Positions 1 through 10,973 of a stretch of DNA of 64,000 bases are shown here, in pieces. Where the stretch lies: positions 108,529,580 through 108,593,579 of the forward strand of contig CM066983.1 of the NCBI GenBank assembly GCA_033977485.1. The letters are read 5' to 3'. The notes under the pieces are model-generated. The model made no database searches, was not told the DNA's origin, and worked only from the letters and a program-made list of their open reading frames with translations. Within the stretch, counting starts at the first letter, position 1. Every line of letters starts with the position of its first letter. The translations under genes and the position numbers were made by a program. Source of the stretch: Hydrangea macrophylla. Taxonomy: Eukaryota; Streptophyta; Magnoliopsida; Cornales; Hydrangeaceae.

Positions 1-1738
1 GTGCCTTCGATATCGGTTGTGCTTCAGGTATCGTATCAATGGTAAATTCAATCTCCCTTTCAACTAGAGTATCAGGTAACTCCTCAGGAAACACATCAGG
101 AAATTCTCTCACTATTGAAATATTTTCAATCTCCGTTCCGGTGACTCTTGTATCAAGAATACTACATAAGAATCCTTGACAACCCTTCCTCACTAGTCGA
201 CAAGCTCGTGCAGCCGATACAATATACGGTGGTGACGTGATCCCCACCCCATGGAAATAAAATTCTTCCTGATCTGGCATTTGAAATACAACTCTTTTCC
301 TTACACAATCAATTGAAGCACAATTCGCTGATAGCCAATCCATTCCCAAAATTACATCAAAGTGATGAATGGTTAAGGGTACCAAATCAACAACTAAGGT
401 CTTTTCATTTACGTTGATGTCACATGCTTTATATACCAATGAACTTATTATAGGATTCCCTAACGGAATTGAAACGGACAAATCAAATCCCAATGGTTCT
501 GACATCACATCCAAGCATTTAGCAAATTCATGTGACACAAATGAGTGTGTGGATCCTGAATCCATAAGTACACATGCAGGACGTGAGCAAATAAGTAGTG
601 TACCTGACACCACAGAGTCTGCGTTGGCCGTCTCTCCTGGCAAAAGGTTAAATGCCCGCGCCTCCCTTTGTTCCTTCTTTCCTTTGTCTGGTTGTTGCAC
701 TGTTCTCGTTCCACTAGAAGCCACAGAACCGGCCCCGCGTTGTCGCTTGTTCGGGCAATCCCTCTCCCGATGACCCGGCATACCACATTCATAACATTTA
801 CCCCTCATATCCACATTCGCACTTTGGGTTCTTGTCTGCGTACAATTCTTGGCAACATGTCCTGGTTGATTACAAATATGACAAATCGTATTTGCCATAT
901 AACAAACACCCCAATGTCTACGGCCGCAAATAGTACACACCGGTTTATCCCCTCCAGAGAATGAACTTCCTCCTTGATTTCCTGAACCAGCACCAGGTGC
1001 CCTTGAATAGGATTTCTTAAAGTTACCCTGGTTCCTCCCTTGATTCTCATTCTTCCTCTTCCCTTGTTGGCTAAGCTTATAGTTCCCAATATCTCTTTCG
1101 GCTATTAGAGCCACATCTAGAACTCCAGCAAATGTTGGGAGACGAAATGTATCCACGCGACTATGGATATTCTCCCTCAGACCTTCTTCGAACTGCCTGG
1201 CTCTATCCACTTCTTCCAAAACTATACCAGGTGCAAATCGAGCCAACCCATTAAATGCAGTCGCATACTCGTTTACAGTCATATCCCCTTGTTTCAAGTT
1301 CATGAACTCTCGCTTCTTTTGGGTCTTTACTGAATCTGGAAAGTACCGCTTATCAAATTCCTCTATGAAACCTGCCCAAGTAGTCGGTGCTCTACTTGCG
1401 AGGATACCAACCCACCAATTCTGAGCTCCATCTTTCAACGTATCAGTGGCATTGTCTATTTTCTCTCTATCGGTGCACGCTAGGTTACGGAATATACGTT
1501 CCATATCCATTTTCCAAAAGTCTGCCACATCAGGATCCGATCCCCCAGTGAATATTGTCGGATTCTTCTTTGCGAACTTTTCGGCAATTGATTGCCCAGC
1601 TCTTGGTGCCAAATTTGGATTTTCCGGCTCTATTCTCCTTGGTGGCACTCTGTCATCCACTGCTCTAATGAACCCCTCAATAGCGGCCTCTATTCGATCC
1701 ATTCGTGCATTCGTTGTATTGTCATTATTTATATCCAT
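1..1738 (-). CDS. Ty3/gypsy gag-protease-(start of RT) polyprotein, partial
   Basis: One uninterrupted minus-strand frame of 579 codons runs from an ATG at 1738-1736 off the left window edge. In order: a retrotransposon gag domain (about residues 70-190, with QNWW near residue 129); a basic linker; three zinc knuckles at about residues 266-325 (one CX2CX3HX3C, then two CX2CX4HX4C, plus positions about 940-756); a retroviral-type aspartic protease with the active-site triad DSG in LMDSGSTHSF (plus about 540-566); then the pre-RT segment FPDVFPEELP, after which the frame leaves the window. Gag captures element RNA and protease matures the polyprotein. The ATG is chosen as the first in frame downstream of the primer binding site. 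The absence of stops over 1.7 kb suggests a fairly young copy. Lineage is probably a Tekay/Del-type chromovirus, but RT and integrase lie outside the window, so that is inference. Confidence 0.93.
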   Translation of the reverse strand, partial: MDINNDNTTNARMDRIEAAIEGFIRAVDDRVPPRRIEPENPNLAPRAGQSIAEKFAKKNPTIFTGGSDPDVADFWKMDMERIFRNLACTDREKIDNATDTLKDGAQNWWVGILASRAPTTWAGFIEEFDKRYFPDSVKTQKKREFMNLKQGDMTVNEYATAFNGLARFAPGIVLEEVDRARQFEEGLRENIHSRVDTFRLPTFAGVLDVALIAERDIGNYKLSQQGKRKNENQGRNQGNFKKSYSRAPGAGSGNQGGSSFSGGDKPVCTICGRRHWGVCYMANTICHICNQPGHVAKNCTQTRTQSANVDMRGKCYECGMPGHRERDCPNKRQRGAGSVASSGTRTVQQPDKGKKEQREARAFNLLPGETANADSVVSGTLLICSRPACVLMDSGSTHSFVSHEFAKCLDVMSEPLGFDLSVSIPLGNPIISSLVYKACDINVNEKTLVVDLVPLTIHHFDVILGMDWLSANCASIDCVRKRVVFQMPDQEEFYFHGVGITSPPYIVSAARACRLVRKGCQGFLCSILDTRVTGTEIENISIVREFPDVFPEELPDTLVEREIEFTIDTIPEAQPISKA

Positions 1739-1968
1739 ACTTTCCACCACTTATTCCTGATAATCATCACATAATGATATCATGCATGTCATGACATATA
1801 TTTCATAGTATACATGTAAAATACGATGCACACAACCATTATTCATATGCATATGTAATGCACTAATCCAAATTCTGCACATATTAATCAATATTCAAAC
1901 TCATGACGTCGTCTCTCGTCCCCAAGGCTCTAAACCTAAACCCATAGCTCAAGGTCTATAACCTTTTT

Positions 1969-1980
1969 GCTCTGATACCA
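1969..1980 (-). other. Primer binding site, initiator-tRNA-Met type
   Basis: The minus strand reads TGGTATCAGAGC, complementary to the 3' end of plant initiator methionine tRNA, the usual primer for plant Ty3/gypsy reverse transcription. It sits five bases inside the LTR end at 1986, the expected spacing, and fixes the element's orientation and LTR boundary. Confidence 0.93.
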
Positions 1981-2281
1981 CTACATGTCACGCCCCGGAT
2001 CCATACATATGAATCTAGGTCACGTGGCACGCCATCAAGGCTTACCAAAATGATTAAAGTTCCCAAAAATGGCCTTAATAAAAGTTTTGCTCCAAAACCA
2101 CCAACTTTCAAATAGTTTTTCAAAGGTTATATTAAACACGTGCCCAAACACGCCTTAACGAGTTTTGTTTTCAAAAGTAACATTTCCGTAGGTCAAAGGG
2201 TCCCAAAAGGTACCTCCATGCCTAATTAGAAGTTGTTCCGAACATTGGAAGTATGAGTTTGAAATTTCTGGCAGGGGGCAT

Positions 2282-2316
2282 TTCGACCGGTCGAATTGCC
2301 CCGCTCGACCGGTCGA
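2282..2316. repeat. Paired palindromes centred on ACCGGT in the LTR
   Basis: TTCGACCGGTCGAA (2282-2295, perfect 14-bp palindrome) and TCGACCGGTCGA (2305-2316) lie 9 bp apart, about 300 bp from the 3' end of the LTR. Related LTRs in this window carry other self-complementary decamers at a similar place. Role unknown; a dimeric protein site is one possibility. Confidence 0.75.
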
Positions 2317-2362
2317 ATGGGGTCTGTGCAGAATCCAAACCTCACTACAACAAAAATGTGCT

Positions 2363-2905
2363 TTGGCGACAAACAGATTTCGTCGCCAAAAGTCCATTTT
2401 TCGTCGCTAAAGGCTTTAGCGACGAAAAAAATTCGTCGCCAATTTTGTCGCCTTTGCCTTGTCGCCAAAGGTCCCTGGCGACGAAATTTATCTTTTGTCG
2501 CCATAGATAAAAATGGCGACGAAAGAATTTCGTCGCTATTGCTCACAATTTTCGTCGCCATTGATGCACATTTTGTCGCCAAAAGACTCATTTAGTTTGT
2601 AGTAATTTTGCATTAGCGACGAAAAATTTTCGTCGCCAATTCATCATATGCAATGGCGACGAAATAATTTTGTCGCGAAATGCATAAAATGGTTTGCTTG
2701 TATTAGCGACGAAAAAATTTCGTCGCCAATTCATTTTCATCATATGCAATAGCGACGAAATAATTTTGTCGCCAAACATATAAAAATGATTTGCTTGCAT
2801 TAGCGACGAAATTTTTTCGTCGCCAAATTATTTTCATCATATTCAACCAATTTATTTTCATCATATTCAATGGCGACAAAATTATTTTGTCGCCAAACAT
2901 ATATT
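2363..2905. repeat. Left subterminal GGCGACGAAA repeats of the CACTA element
   Basis: More than fifteen copies of GGCGACGAAA or its complement TTTCGTCGCC, often as facing pairs a few bases apart (for example 2611-2638 and 2705-2729). Arrays like this at both ends of CACTA elements bind the element's own transposase; the density here matches the right end at 10262-10940. Confidence 0.88.
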
Positions 2906-3108
2906 CTAGTAAATAGAATTATTTGAATATACAATAATCCTGTTAGTTCGTGTTTATCACAATAATTTTCAAAACCAAAAGAGACAATCATATTAAACAT
3001 AAAAAGTCTTAATGTTTCTGAGTAACTTCATTAAGCAACAAAAAGTAATATCGTTAATTGTTCACGTACCAAACAAAAAAACTAAAGAATAACAAAATGA
3101 TTAACACA

Positions 3109-3287
3109 TTGTTCACTACATAACAAATTGTTAGACTATATAACAAAAGTAACAAGATGTGTCCGACTATATACCCATCCACCATATCCACATCATTATT
3201 CACTACATAACAAATTGCTAGACTACATAACAAAAAGTAATAAGATGTGGTCAACCATCTACCGATCCACCATATCCACACCCAATC
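3109..3287. repeat. Two-copy tandem duplication, about 88-bp unit
   Basis: The segment starting at the TTCACTACATAACAAATTG motif (about 3112) recurs at about 3200 with a few changes, and both copies continue to a CCATCCACCATATCCACA-like end. The surrounding 2911-3480 is otherwise AT-rich interior of the CACTA element with no recognisable gene. Confidence 0.75.
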
Positions 3288-3489
3288 TGCATGAAACCAA
3301 TAGAAAGCATTAGTATCTTTTAAGTTAGTGAACGAACATAAAATATGTGAAATATAAAGTAATTATAAGTTGAGTTTTCAGCAATCAAAGATTAAACATT
3401 AATGGAGTATTGTGATGATGTTGAAGAATTAATCCTAACTGATAAAGATACTAATTTAGATGATTGATAATGTACTTTGAAGTGTGAAT

Positions 3490-4676
3490 TAAGTTCAATG
3501 TCCTTCGGATCGACGGTTTACCGTTTCACCCCCCAAACCCCAAAAACATAGCTATTTCAAGCCTACGTATGTCAAAACTGATATTTTTCGCGTTATTTGA
3601 TAACCGGAAGCCATTTTGCATTCCGTTTGTTCCCACAAGTTTCTTTTGTCGTGTTTGAGGTGCGAATTAAGTTTCATGTCCATAGGATTGACGGTTTAAC
3701 GTTTTACCCTCCAAACCCCAAAAACATAGCTTTTTCAAGCTTAAGGATGTCAAAACTTTTTTTTTTTTTGCGTGATTTGATAACCGGAAGCCCGTTTTGC
3801 ATTCCGTTTGTTCCCACAAGTTTCTTATGTCGTGTTTGAGGTGAGAGTTAAGTTTCATGTCCTTCAGATTGACGGTTTACCGTTTCACCCCCCCCCCCCC
3901 CCAAAACCCCAAAAATATAGCTTTTTCAAGCCCAAGTATGTCAAAACTTATTTTTTTTTGCGTTATGTAATAACCGGAAGTCCGTTTTGCTTTCCGTGTG
4001 TTCCCACAACTTTTTTTTGTCATTTTTGAGGTGTGAGTTAAGTTTCATGTCCTTCGGATCGACGGTTTACCGTTTCACCCCCCTAAACCCCAAAAACATG
4101 CCTTTTTCAAGCCCAAGTATGTCAAAACCTGATTTTTTTTTTGCGTTATGTGATAACCGGAAGTCCGTTTTGCATTCCGTTTGTTCCCATAAGTTTCTTT
4201 TGTCGTGTTTGAGTTGTGAGTTAAGTTTCATATCATTCGGATCGACGGTTTACCATTTCACTCCCCCAAGCCCCAAAAACATAGATTTTTCAAGCCAAAG
4301 TATGTCAAAACTTAATTTTTTCGCGTTATGTGATAACCGTGAGTCTGTTTTACTTTTCGTGTGTTCCCACAACTTTCTTTTGTCGTGTTTGAGGTGCGAG
4401 TTAAGTTTCATGTCCTTCGAATCGACGGTTTAAAGTTTCACACCTCCCCCAAACCCCAAAAACATAGCTTTTTCAAGCCTAAGTATGTCAAAACTTATTT
4501 TTTTCGCGTTATGTGATAACCAGAAGTCCGTTTTGCTTTCCGTGTGTTCCCACAACTTTCTTTTGTCGTGTTTGAGGTGCGAGTTAAGTTTCATGTCCTT
4601 CGAATCGATGGTTTAAGGTTTCACCCCCCAAAACCCAAAAAATATTACTTTTTCAAGCCTAAGTATGTCAAAACAT
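3490..4676. repeat. Tandem array of about 180-185-bp units
   Basis: Six to seven head-to-tail copies. Each contains GTCCTTCGGATCGACGG-like, CCCCAAACCCCAAAAACAT-like and GATAACCGGAAG-like segments in order, with unit starts near 3499, 3679, 3859, 4049, 4230, 4410 and 4592. Short in-frame stretches in the array come from the repeat, not a gene. Copies differ by a few percent plus homopolymer length changes. Confidence 0.88.
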
Positions 4677-5014
4677 CTACTACTTGAACAAAGAGATTAT
4701 TTTAATTATTAACAATGACCCAACTAACATGGATTCAACCTAAACAATGTTCTGACCTGAAGTCCAACCTAAACAAGTGTTCTGACCAAAAGGACTCTTC
4801 AGTTAATCATCTCTCACTTCACAAGCTCGAAGCCAAGAAAGTATACGCTACCATAGATGGTTATGACTGTCTCTGGCGGACCACGAAAGGGAAAGAAGTT
4901 TGCTCTGATCCAATTTATGAAGATATTCATATCGTCACCAAAAAAAAAAGAACCTATTCATACATGGCAATTACCACATATAGGTAACTAATGAATAGGC
5001 CAATGAAACCTTAC

Positions 5015-5123
5015 CTGCAACAGATCCAAAGCAAGTGCAAACGTTTCTTCAGCATCATCTGAGAATTCCATGTATATGGGGCAAACTCCTTGGTACAAAG
5101 CCAATCTATGTTGTATTCTCTTC
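5015..5123 (-). pseudogene. Captured exon of a plastid-type pyruvate kinase
   Basis: A 109-bp minus-strand exon bounded by acceptor CATACAG and donor CAG|GTAAGG. After one leftover base it encodes 36 residues with no stop, including LALYQGVCPIYMEFSDDAEE, which matches the C-terminal domain of plastid pyruvate kinases as I remember them. No neighbouring pyruvate kinase exons were found, so only this exon and some intron were carried into the CACTA element. Whether it is transcribed or spliced into a chimeric RNA is unknown. Identity is by remembered family motif and should be confirmed by protein search. Confidence 0.8.
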
Positions 5124-5411
5124 CTGTATGCCAATCAAGTCCATGTTTTAGATCAGTCAAACTTCTAAAATTTTACAAAATTGATCACAAGTCTTACATC
5201 TATTCTGATAACAACTTAACAGAACTGCTTTCAAACATTATATGTCATTCTATCTTTTGGTTGTGGGTTGAATGGAAATATTAAAATAGGATGTGGTTTG
5301 CTACAAAGCTCACTGTCAATCTATTTTTTGTGACTGGTCTTAACCATTCCTATTTGTGTTAGATTTTTATGAAAACCATATTGATCTTTTATCTTTTTCA
5401 ATAAACAACTA

Positions 5412-5657
5412 CTCGCTCCATCCCATTTTATGTGTCCCTTTTGGGGAATCCAACCATTTAAGGGGACAAAAAGATCTACACTTACTTTCCAAAAATGCCC
5501 CTAATCATTGCACTTTTCGTTTTGTTTTGCTTTTGTCTAGATTATAAGGGTAACTTGGGAAAATAAGTAAAATTTGCATACTAATTTAGGAAAGTGGACA
5601 ATAATTTTGGGACATCCCAAAAAGTAAAGGGGGACACATAAAATGGGACAGAAGGAG
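5412..5657. mobile_element. Stowaway-type MITE
   Basis: 246 bp with inverted ends CTCGCTCCATCCCATTTTAT and the complement of ATAAAATGGGACAGAAGGAG, flanked by TA (5410-5411 and 5658-5659). Same family as the copies at 26151, 41033 and 55430, all close to 250 bp. It is inserted between captured exons in the CACTA element, so is younger than the capture. Confidence 0.9.
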
Positions 5658-5834
5658 TAGCTGTTCAGAAAACAAATGCTAATATTGATTTAATAATGAA
5701 AGAAGGCATATAAACTCACTATTCATAATTGCTGCCAAGACTGAGAAGCCAAAACGTATAGAAAGCAACCAAAAAAAAACAAATAGAGAACAAATCATTT
5801 GTGGTTTTGTGTATTTAGTTTAAAATTATCTTAC

Positions 5835-5943
5835 ATGTTTTTGTGGTTCAAATTTTCAATTGAAGCAGTAAAGCAATATTTGGATTTGAGCCCATCTAGT
5901 TCCTCGTCTGAATCAACATGATTGCCACAATCTAATAACCCAG
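5835..5943 (-). pseudogene. Captured exon downstream of an ankyrin exon
   Basis: Minus-strand 109-bp exon with acceptor ATTCTTCAG and donor ACAT|GTAAG. It reads through without stops as about 36 residues including LLDCGNHVDSDEELDGLK. It lies directly downstream (minus direction) of the ankyrin-repeat exon at 6092-6011, with a short intron-like gap, and probably comes from the same host gene. I do not recognise this acidic segment specifically. Confidence 0.6.
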
Positions 5944-6010
5944 CTGAAGAATCATTTACATGTAATCTAAATTAAAAGCCCCAAAAAGTCAAAAGGGGAA
6001 AAAAAAAAGT

Positions 6011-6092
6011 GACCAAGAAGAGGAGAAGCCTTGGTTGCCAGCAACAACATGATAACATCCATATGTTCACCTCTCGCAGCAAGATGAAGAAG
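6011..6092 (-). pseudogene. Captured ankyrin-repeat exon fragment
   Basis: Minus strand, beginning after the acceptor GTCTAG: the frame reads LLHLAARGEHMDVIMLLLA, a canonical ankyrin repeat (HLAAR..GH.DV...LL), then SPLLGH before running into an A/T-rich stretch. A second host gene sampled by the CACTA element, on the same strand as the pyruvate kinase exon. Only one ankyrin repeat is visible, so the parent gene cannot be identified. Confidence 0.72.
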
Positions 6093-6110
6093 CTAGACAA
6101 GTTTAGAAAA

Positions 6111-7390
6111 AAATGGTCAAAATGATGATCAATGACTACTTTTTTATTTTTTTTATTTTATCAGCAATAAATTGACTATATATTGTACTAGTAACTAATT
6201 TGCATTCTTTGTGTTTAGCAAAAATGGAAGTCATTAGATCTTTTGAGACTTTTCACCAGATTTTTTAAACTCTAAGAAAGTGTCCATAAAAGTAAATCAC
6301 TCACATTAGCACACTGAAGAATAAAATCACTCACATTTTATCTTTTATAAAGCATATGTTTTCCACTACAACCTTAGCTTATATATGAAAAATAAAATGT
6401 GATAGTCTCAAGACTTCTTAAGAATGATATATTACAGTCTTAAGAATTCTTTCTTTACAAACTGTAAAAGCCCAAGTCAATAAGGATCCAATATTGGATA
6501 GGTTTCATTTATGAAGTTCAAAAACTGAGTAACCTATATTATATTGGTATCAGTTTGAAAGAAAAATGAGAAATTAGAATAGCTTATGAAATGTAGATGG
6601 TGCCTTTGACACCTTGTATCAGATCCAAACTTGTTAAACAACTTGTTAGACACCTAATATGTGGTCCAATTTAATAGAACATGGTCACATATAGTAGCCA
6701 CAAACAGCCACCACTAGTGGGTAGTTAATAACATGGTTATATATAGCAGCCACAAATAGCCCCCACATGAGCTACCATAGAAGGTGTAGCTCAAATGCAT
6801 ATTGTTAGATTAAATCCCTACCCATGTGCATTTTAATGGCTGTTTGAGGTTAGACACCAAAATATATATATTTATATATATATATATTTGTGTGTGTATA
6901 TATATAGAACAATGAAGCCATGATTTCAAACACCAAAAAATTGAAGAATAAAAGAGCAAAAACCAAAAACCCCAAAATCACAGTAAAACCTAAGTCCCAA
7001 AAAATTAGCTATTCATAACTAAAACACTCTATACTTGCAATAGCAAAGAGGGTTTAGAAAGGATAAATAATATAATAGCAAACATTGATCACTGCATAAC
7101 ACATTCAAAGCTTGAAAACACCTCCACAGTGTAAAATCCCAAACCTCATTCAAAAGCTCAAATCAAATCTTCTATGTACATGCTAGGAAGTATAAAAAAA
7201 ATGTGTGCTTAATTACCTAGGTTGTGAAACAAAATGAATTCATTGGAGGCTCAAATCAATCATCAATGTTTGAATCAATCAACATGAGCACCAACCAAGC
7301 TATTCCATACGTTAATTCCCATTACCCTCTGTAAAAAAATATGACAAAAGATGTTTAAATTAGTGGCTGAAACCAGTAGAATAAAAGAAA
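6111..7390. other. CACTA interior without recognisable coding sequence
   Basis: AT-rich sequence with a TA-dinucleotide tract near 6860-6905 and no frame, splice-bounded exon or inverted repeat that I can support. Probably intronic or filler DNA carried in the element. Confidence 0.5.
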
Positions 7391-7547
7391 TTAAAGAAAC
7401 ACAAATTGCTCTGGCCATGAAGTTGGGGCTAAGGTTAGGGTTTGGCACATCAGGGGTGAAGAGAAGGAAAGGGGCTGATACATATCGGTAGTGTGGTGTT
7501 GGCGAGACAGAGCCAGGGCGCCGGCGAGGCGGCGACGTATTGTGGTC

Positions 7548-7589
<42 letters not shown>

Positions 7590-8690
7590 GTCTCTCTCTC
7601 ATATACAAATGACAGCGATGCTTTCCTCTTTTGAGAGGGAAAGCGAAATTTTGAGGGAAATTTGGGGGTAAGCCACGCAGTAGAGTAATTGGGAGAGCCC
7701 ATGTTTTAATTTTTATAACTAATCTTAAAAAAAAATGAAAGTTAGAGAAAAAGAGTCATAAAAGTACTTATGTTTGATTTTATAACTCAAAGAAAAAGTC
7801 ATAACAATAAAAATATTTATGATTAATCAAAAATAAAGTCATAAATTAAATACCACTTACCGATCTTATGACTATCTTTGTAAAAACAGTCATATATGTT
7901 AGAAAAAAATATTTTTTTATGACTATTTTTCAAAAAAAATTCATTAGCCCAAAAAAAAAAAGAAGTCATATTTAGAGCATAGTTTTACTGCGGTTACAAA
8001 ATTTTGTGAGAGAGAGGGAGAGAAGAGGAAGGGATGAAGATTTAGGGTGTGTTTGATAACCGAATTAAGTGGTGAAAATGAAAATTTTCAGCACTTCAAT
8101 TTTTTCAGTGCGTTTGATAATGTACCACTTAATTGTAAAAGCAGCCAAAAATCCACTAAAAATAATAAGTGAAATTTTTCTACTGAAAATAATCATTGAA
8201 TGCAATATGTTTTAGTACTTGAAACACTGTTTTCAGTATTGCAAATACAAATCACTTAAAATTTTCAATACTTAAATTCAACACTTAATTTTCAGTATTT
8301 AATTTTCAGTTTTATCAAACACACCCTTAGTGAGAGATTGGAGAGATGAGAGGCAAGGGCCGGGCGAGCGGCGGTGGAGGGCCAGGCTAGCAGCGGTGGG
8401 TAGTTGTGGCCGGCGGGGGTAGGTGAGTAGTGGTTGACGGTGGCAGAGGCCATGTGAATAGAAGGGGAATAGGCCACGACTGGCACTGACAGTCGCTGAA
8501 GCAGCGACGGCTGCGAGTGGTGGTGGTTGCGTTGTGATGGAGATCGCCGATAGTGATCGTGGTGGTGGCGGCGACGTCTTGGTTGGGTCCACCTCCTGAG
8601 CGGCAGCGTGGTTGTTGGGTGGTGTTGGCGGCGAACTGGCTGGGTTACAGAGAGACAGAGAGAAAGAGGGTGTGTTTGATAATCCAATTA
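7391..8690 (-). other. GC-rich gene-5'-end-like segments with CT tracts, split by a MITE
   Basis: Read on the minus strand, 8690-8330 starts with a pyrimidine-rich leader and continues as GC-rich sequence giving a Pro/His/Arg-rich frame of no recognised family. 7700-7391 is a second pyrimidine-rich leader with a (CT)n tract at 7548-7600 and a short GC-rich frame. Such sequence resembles plant 5' UTR plus first-exon DNA and may be captured gene starts. AT-rich DNA and the MITE at 8045-8326 separate them. No conserved protein motif was seen, so these are not called as genes. Confidence 0.35.
8045..8326. mobile_element. MITE with TTA duplication (PIF/Harbinger-like)
   Basis: 282 bp, ends GGGTGTGTTTGATAA and TTATCAAACACACCC, flanked by TTA (8042-8044 and 8327-8329). 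A 3-bp TWA duplication is characteristic of Tourist/Harbinger-derived MITEs. A partial relative starts near 8668 with the same GGGTGTGTTTGATAA end. Confidence 0.85.
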
Positions 8691-8953
8691 GAGTACTGCT
8701 ATGCTTCCCAAATTTCTATTCCAAAAGTATTTTTCAAATGATGTGGCAATGGGGCCAAGTCTAATACAGTGGGTCTAACCACAAAGGGTAAAATGTAATT
8801 AACCCAAAAAATAAATAATTAAATTGTTACAATTATGCGCATTGTAAATTTTAAATGCTAATCTTGGGATCAATTTTGAATCCTAAATTAATTCTCAAAT
8901 GCTTTGTCAGTTATACCATGTGGTACAACTGCAATTAACATTTGGAATTTTTA

Positions 8954-9590
8954 AAGCGATGGTCATAAATTGAATCATATTGACATCTATTAAAATTGAT
9001 TTAAAAAATAATTAAGGACCTTAATTAACTAATTCAAATGCTACTATAGTCAAATATTAATTCAATTAGTACTATTCAATTGCATTGTCAGTTATATTGT
9101 GTGGTACCACCAATCACTATCACAATACGTTGTATATTCGACAAAACATTTGATTATTAACTTATCACTATCCAATAGGTGGTACGTAGTATAATTAGAT
9201 CCTATAAAATCAATTTCATCACTTAATATATGTGATTCCTACATTAGACTCGTCCTTATGGACTATTGAAAGCGATAGTCATAAATTGAAACATATTGAT
9301 ATCTATTCAAATCAATTTAGAAACCAATAAAGGACCCTAATTAACTAAGTCAATCTATATATATTATACCTCAAATCAATTGATACTAGAGTGAAGGATT
9401 TTCAATTGACACTAGACCTTAATTTGAAATACCCCTTCAATTAATTGCTATTTCATGCATTATTTTCTATATCTACACATGTTGGATTTTTCAAATTTGC
9501 GAAACAGATTGACTTCTATTAAAATCAATTTAGAAACCAAGAACTACAATTAACTAATTCAATTGATATTAGAGTGAGGGACTATAACTT
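8954..9590. repeat. Degenerate direct repeats
   Basis: A block with AGCGATGGTCATAAATTGAA followed by an AATTAACTAA-ending stretch (8954) recurs at about 9267 and, more diverged, at about 9500. Spacing is irregular (about 310 and 230 bp). No coding sequence; AT-rich filler between 8690 and 10260 of the CACTA element. Confidence 0.5.
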
Positions 9591-10261
9591 TATCATTTTA
9601 ATCGTATGCAAACACATAACATCAATGAAAAACGGCCATAACTTTATCATTTTCTGACTTTTTTAAGTGATTTTACGTCTTTCATATATTTTTTCGAACT
9701 ATGCGCATCTACGCTGCCCAATTTTGTAACAAAAAATATATATACACACATATATACATATATATATATATATGTTTCTACCTTCTATTTCAAAGCTTAT
9801 TTACTTTTTTTAGTATTTGAAAACAAAATCTTTTGAAAAGGACATTATGATAAATAAAAAAAAATTAGAGCAAAGAACAATCCAGATTAAAGAGTTCGTA
9901 GATATACAAAATATATGTATGTATATGCAGGGTTATTTAGACCCTTGTTCAGTCGGTTCGGTCGGTAGTGGAGTTAAAAATATGTAAACTGACACTGAAC
10001 CGAAAACATGTCTAAATATTTCATAAATTTGATTTTTGCATTAAAAAAATTAAAACTATATATCAGACACTCCAAATATATATATACAATTAAAAATATT
10101 ATTCAGAACTAAGGCAATTCTCAAAGAAATTGAATCGCCAATATTCTTCCATTTTTGTCTATTATTAAAATTTTTATTTAATTAATTATCATATAAAATA
10201 GTATAATATTATTTACTATAATGTATTCAATTAATTTACTATTTAACTAATAAACTCACTT

Positions 10262-10940
10262 TTAGCGACGAAATGATATTTCGTCGCCATAGGTATCACT
10301 TTTGGCGACGAAATATTATTTCGTCGCCATAGACATCACACTACAACTCACTTTAGGCATCACTTTTGGCGACGAAGTAATATTTCGTCGCCATAGGCAT
10401 CACTTTTGGCGACGAAATACTATTTCGTCGCCATAGGCATCACTTTTGGCGACGAATTAATATTTCGTCGCCATAGGCATCACATTAAAAATCATTTTTG
10501 GCGACGAATTAATATTTCGTCGCCATAGGCATCACTTTTGGCGACGAATTAATATTTCGTCGCCATAGGCATCACTTTTGGCGACGAAATATTATTTCGT
10601 CGCCATAAACATCACATTACAAATCACTTTTGGCGACAAAATATTATTTCGTCGCCATAGGCATCACTTTTGGCGACGAAATAATATTTCGTCGCGATAG
10701 ACATCATATTATAACTCACTTTTGGCGACGAATTAATTTTTTGTCGCCATAGGCATCACTTTTGGCGACGAAATATTATTTCGTCGCCATAGGCATCACT
10801 TTTGGCGACGAAACAAAATTTCGTCGCCAAATTTATGCTTTTTTCAGATTCTTTGGCGACGAAAATTAATTTTGTCGCTAAAACTATACTTTTGGCGACG
10901 AAATTTAAATTCCGTCGCCATGTTTCGTCGCTAAAGCCTA
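10262..10940. repeat. Right subterminal repeats of the CACTA element
   Basis: About fourteen facing pairs of GGCGACGAAAT and its complement separated by a short AT core, joined by TAGGCATCACTTTT linkers to give a roughly 38-40-bp period. Each pair can fold into a hairpin. Mirrors the left array and ends at the terminal repeat at 10941-10954. Confidence 0.88.
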
Positions 10941-10973
10941 TTTTTGTTGTAGTGCCTCCAAAAGACCGTATTC

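Larger units (their letters stand above)
2343..10954. mobile_element. CACTA (En/Spm-type) element, non-autonomous, Pack-type
   Basis: Left end CACTACAACAAAAATG at 2343, right end TTTTTGTTGTAGTG at 10954: a 13-14-bp terminal inverted repeat starting CACTA. A perfect 3-bp duplication, CCT, flanks it (2340-2342 and 10955-10957), as expected for this superfamily. Both subterminal regions are packed with GGCGACGAAA motifs in both orientations (2363-2905 and 10262-10940), the presumed binding sites for a transposase supplied in trans. No transposase frame is present over 8.6 kb. The interior holds tandem repeats, two MITEs, and exon fragments of a pyruvate kinase and an ankyrin protein. Confidence 0.92.

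Noticed and set aside
369..1760. Several plus- and minus-strand frames of 60-130 codons over the gag-protease region
   Set aside because: They are shadow frames; the real reading frame is the uninterrupted minus-strand one with zinc knuckles and the DSG protease motif.
4715..4987. 90-codon plus-strand frame next to the pyruvate kinase exon
   Set aside because: No recognised domain, ends in a poly-A-like run, and sits between a tandem array and a captured exon on the other strand; may include captured sequence but unsupported as a gene.
10262..10940. Regularly spaced GGCGACGAAAT pairs that look superficially like a CRISPR array
   Set aside because: Repeats are inverted pairs of a 10-12-bp motif with constant linkers, in a plant transposon end; no unique spacers and no cas genes.
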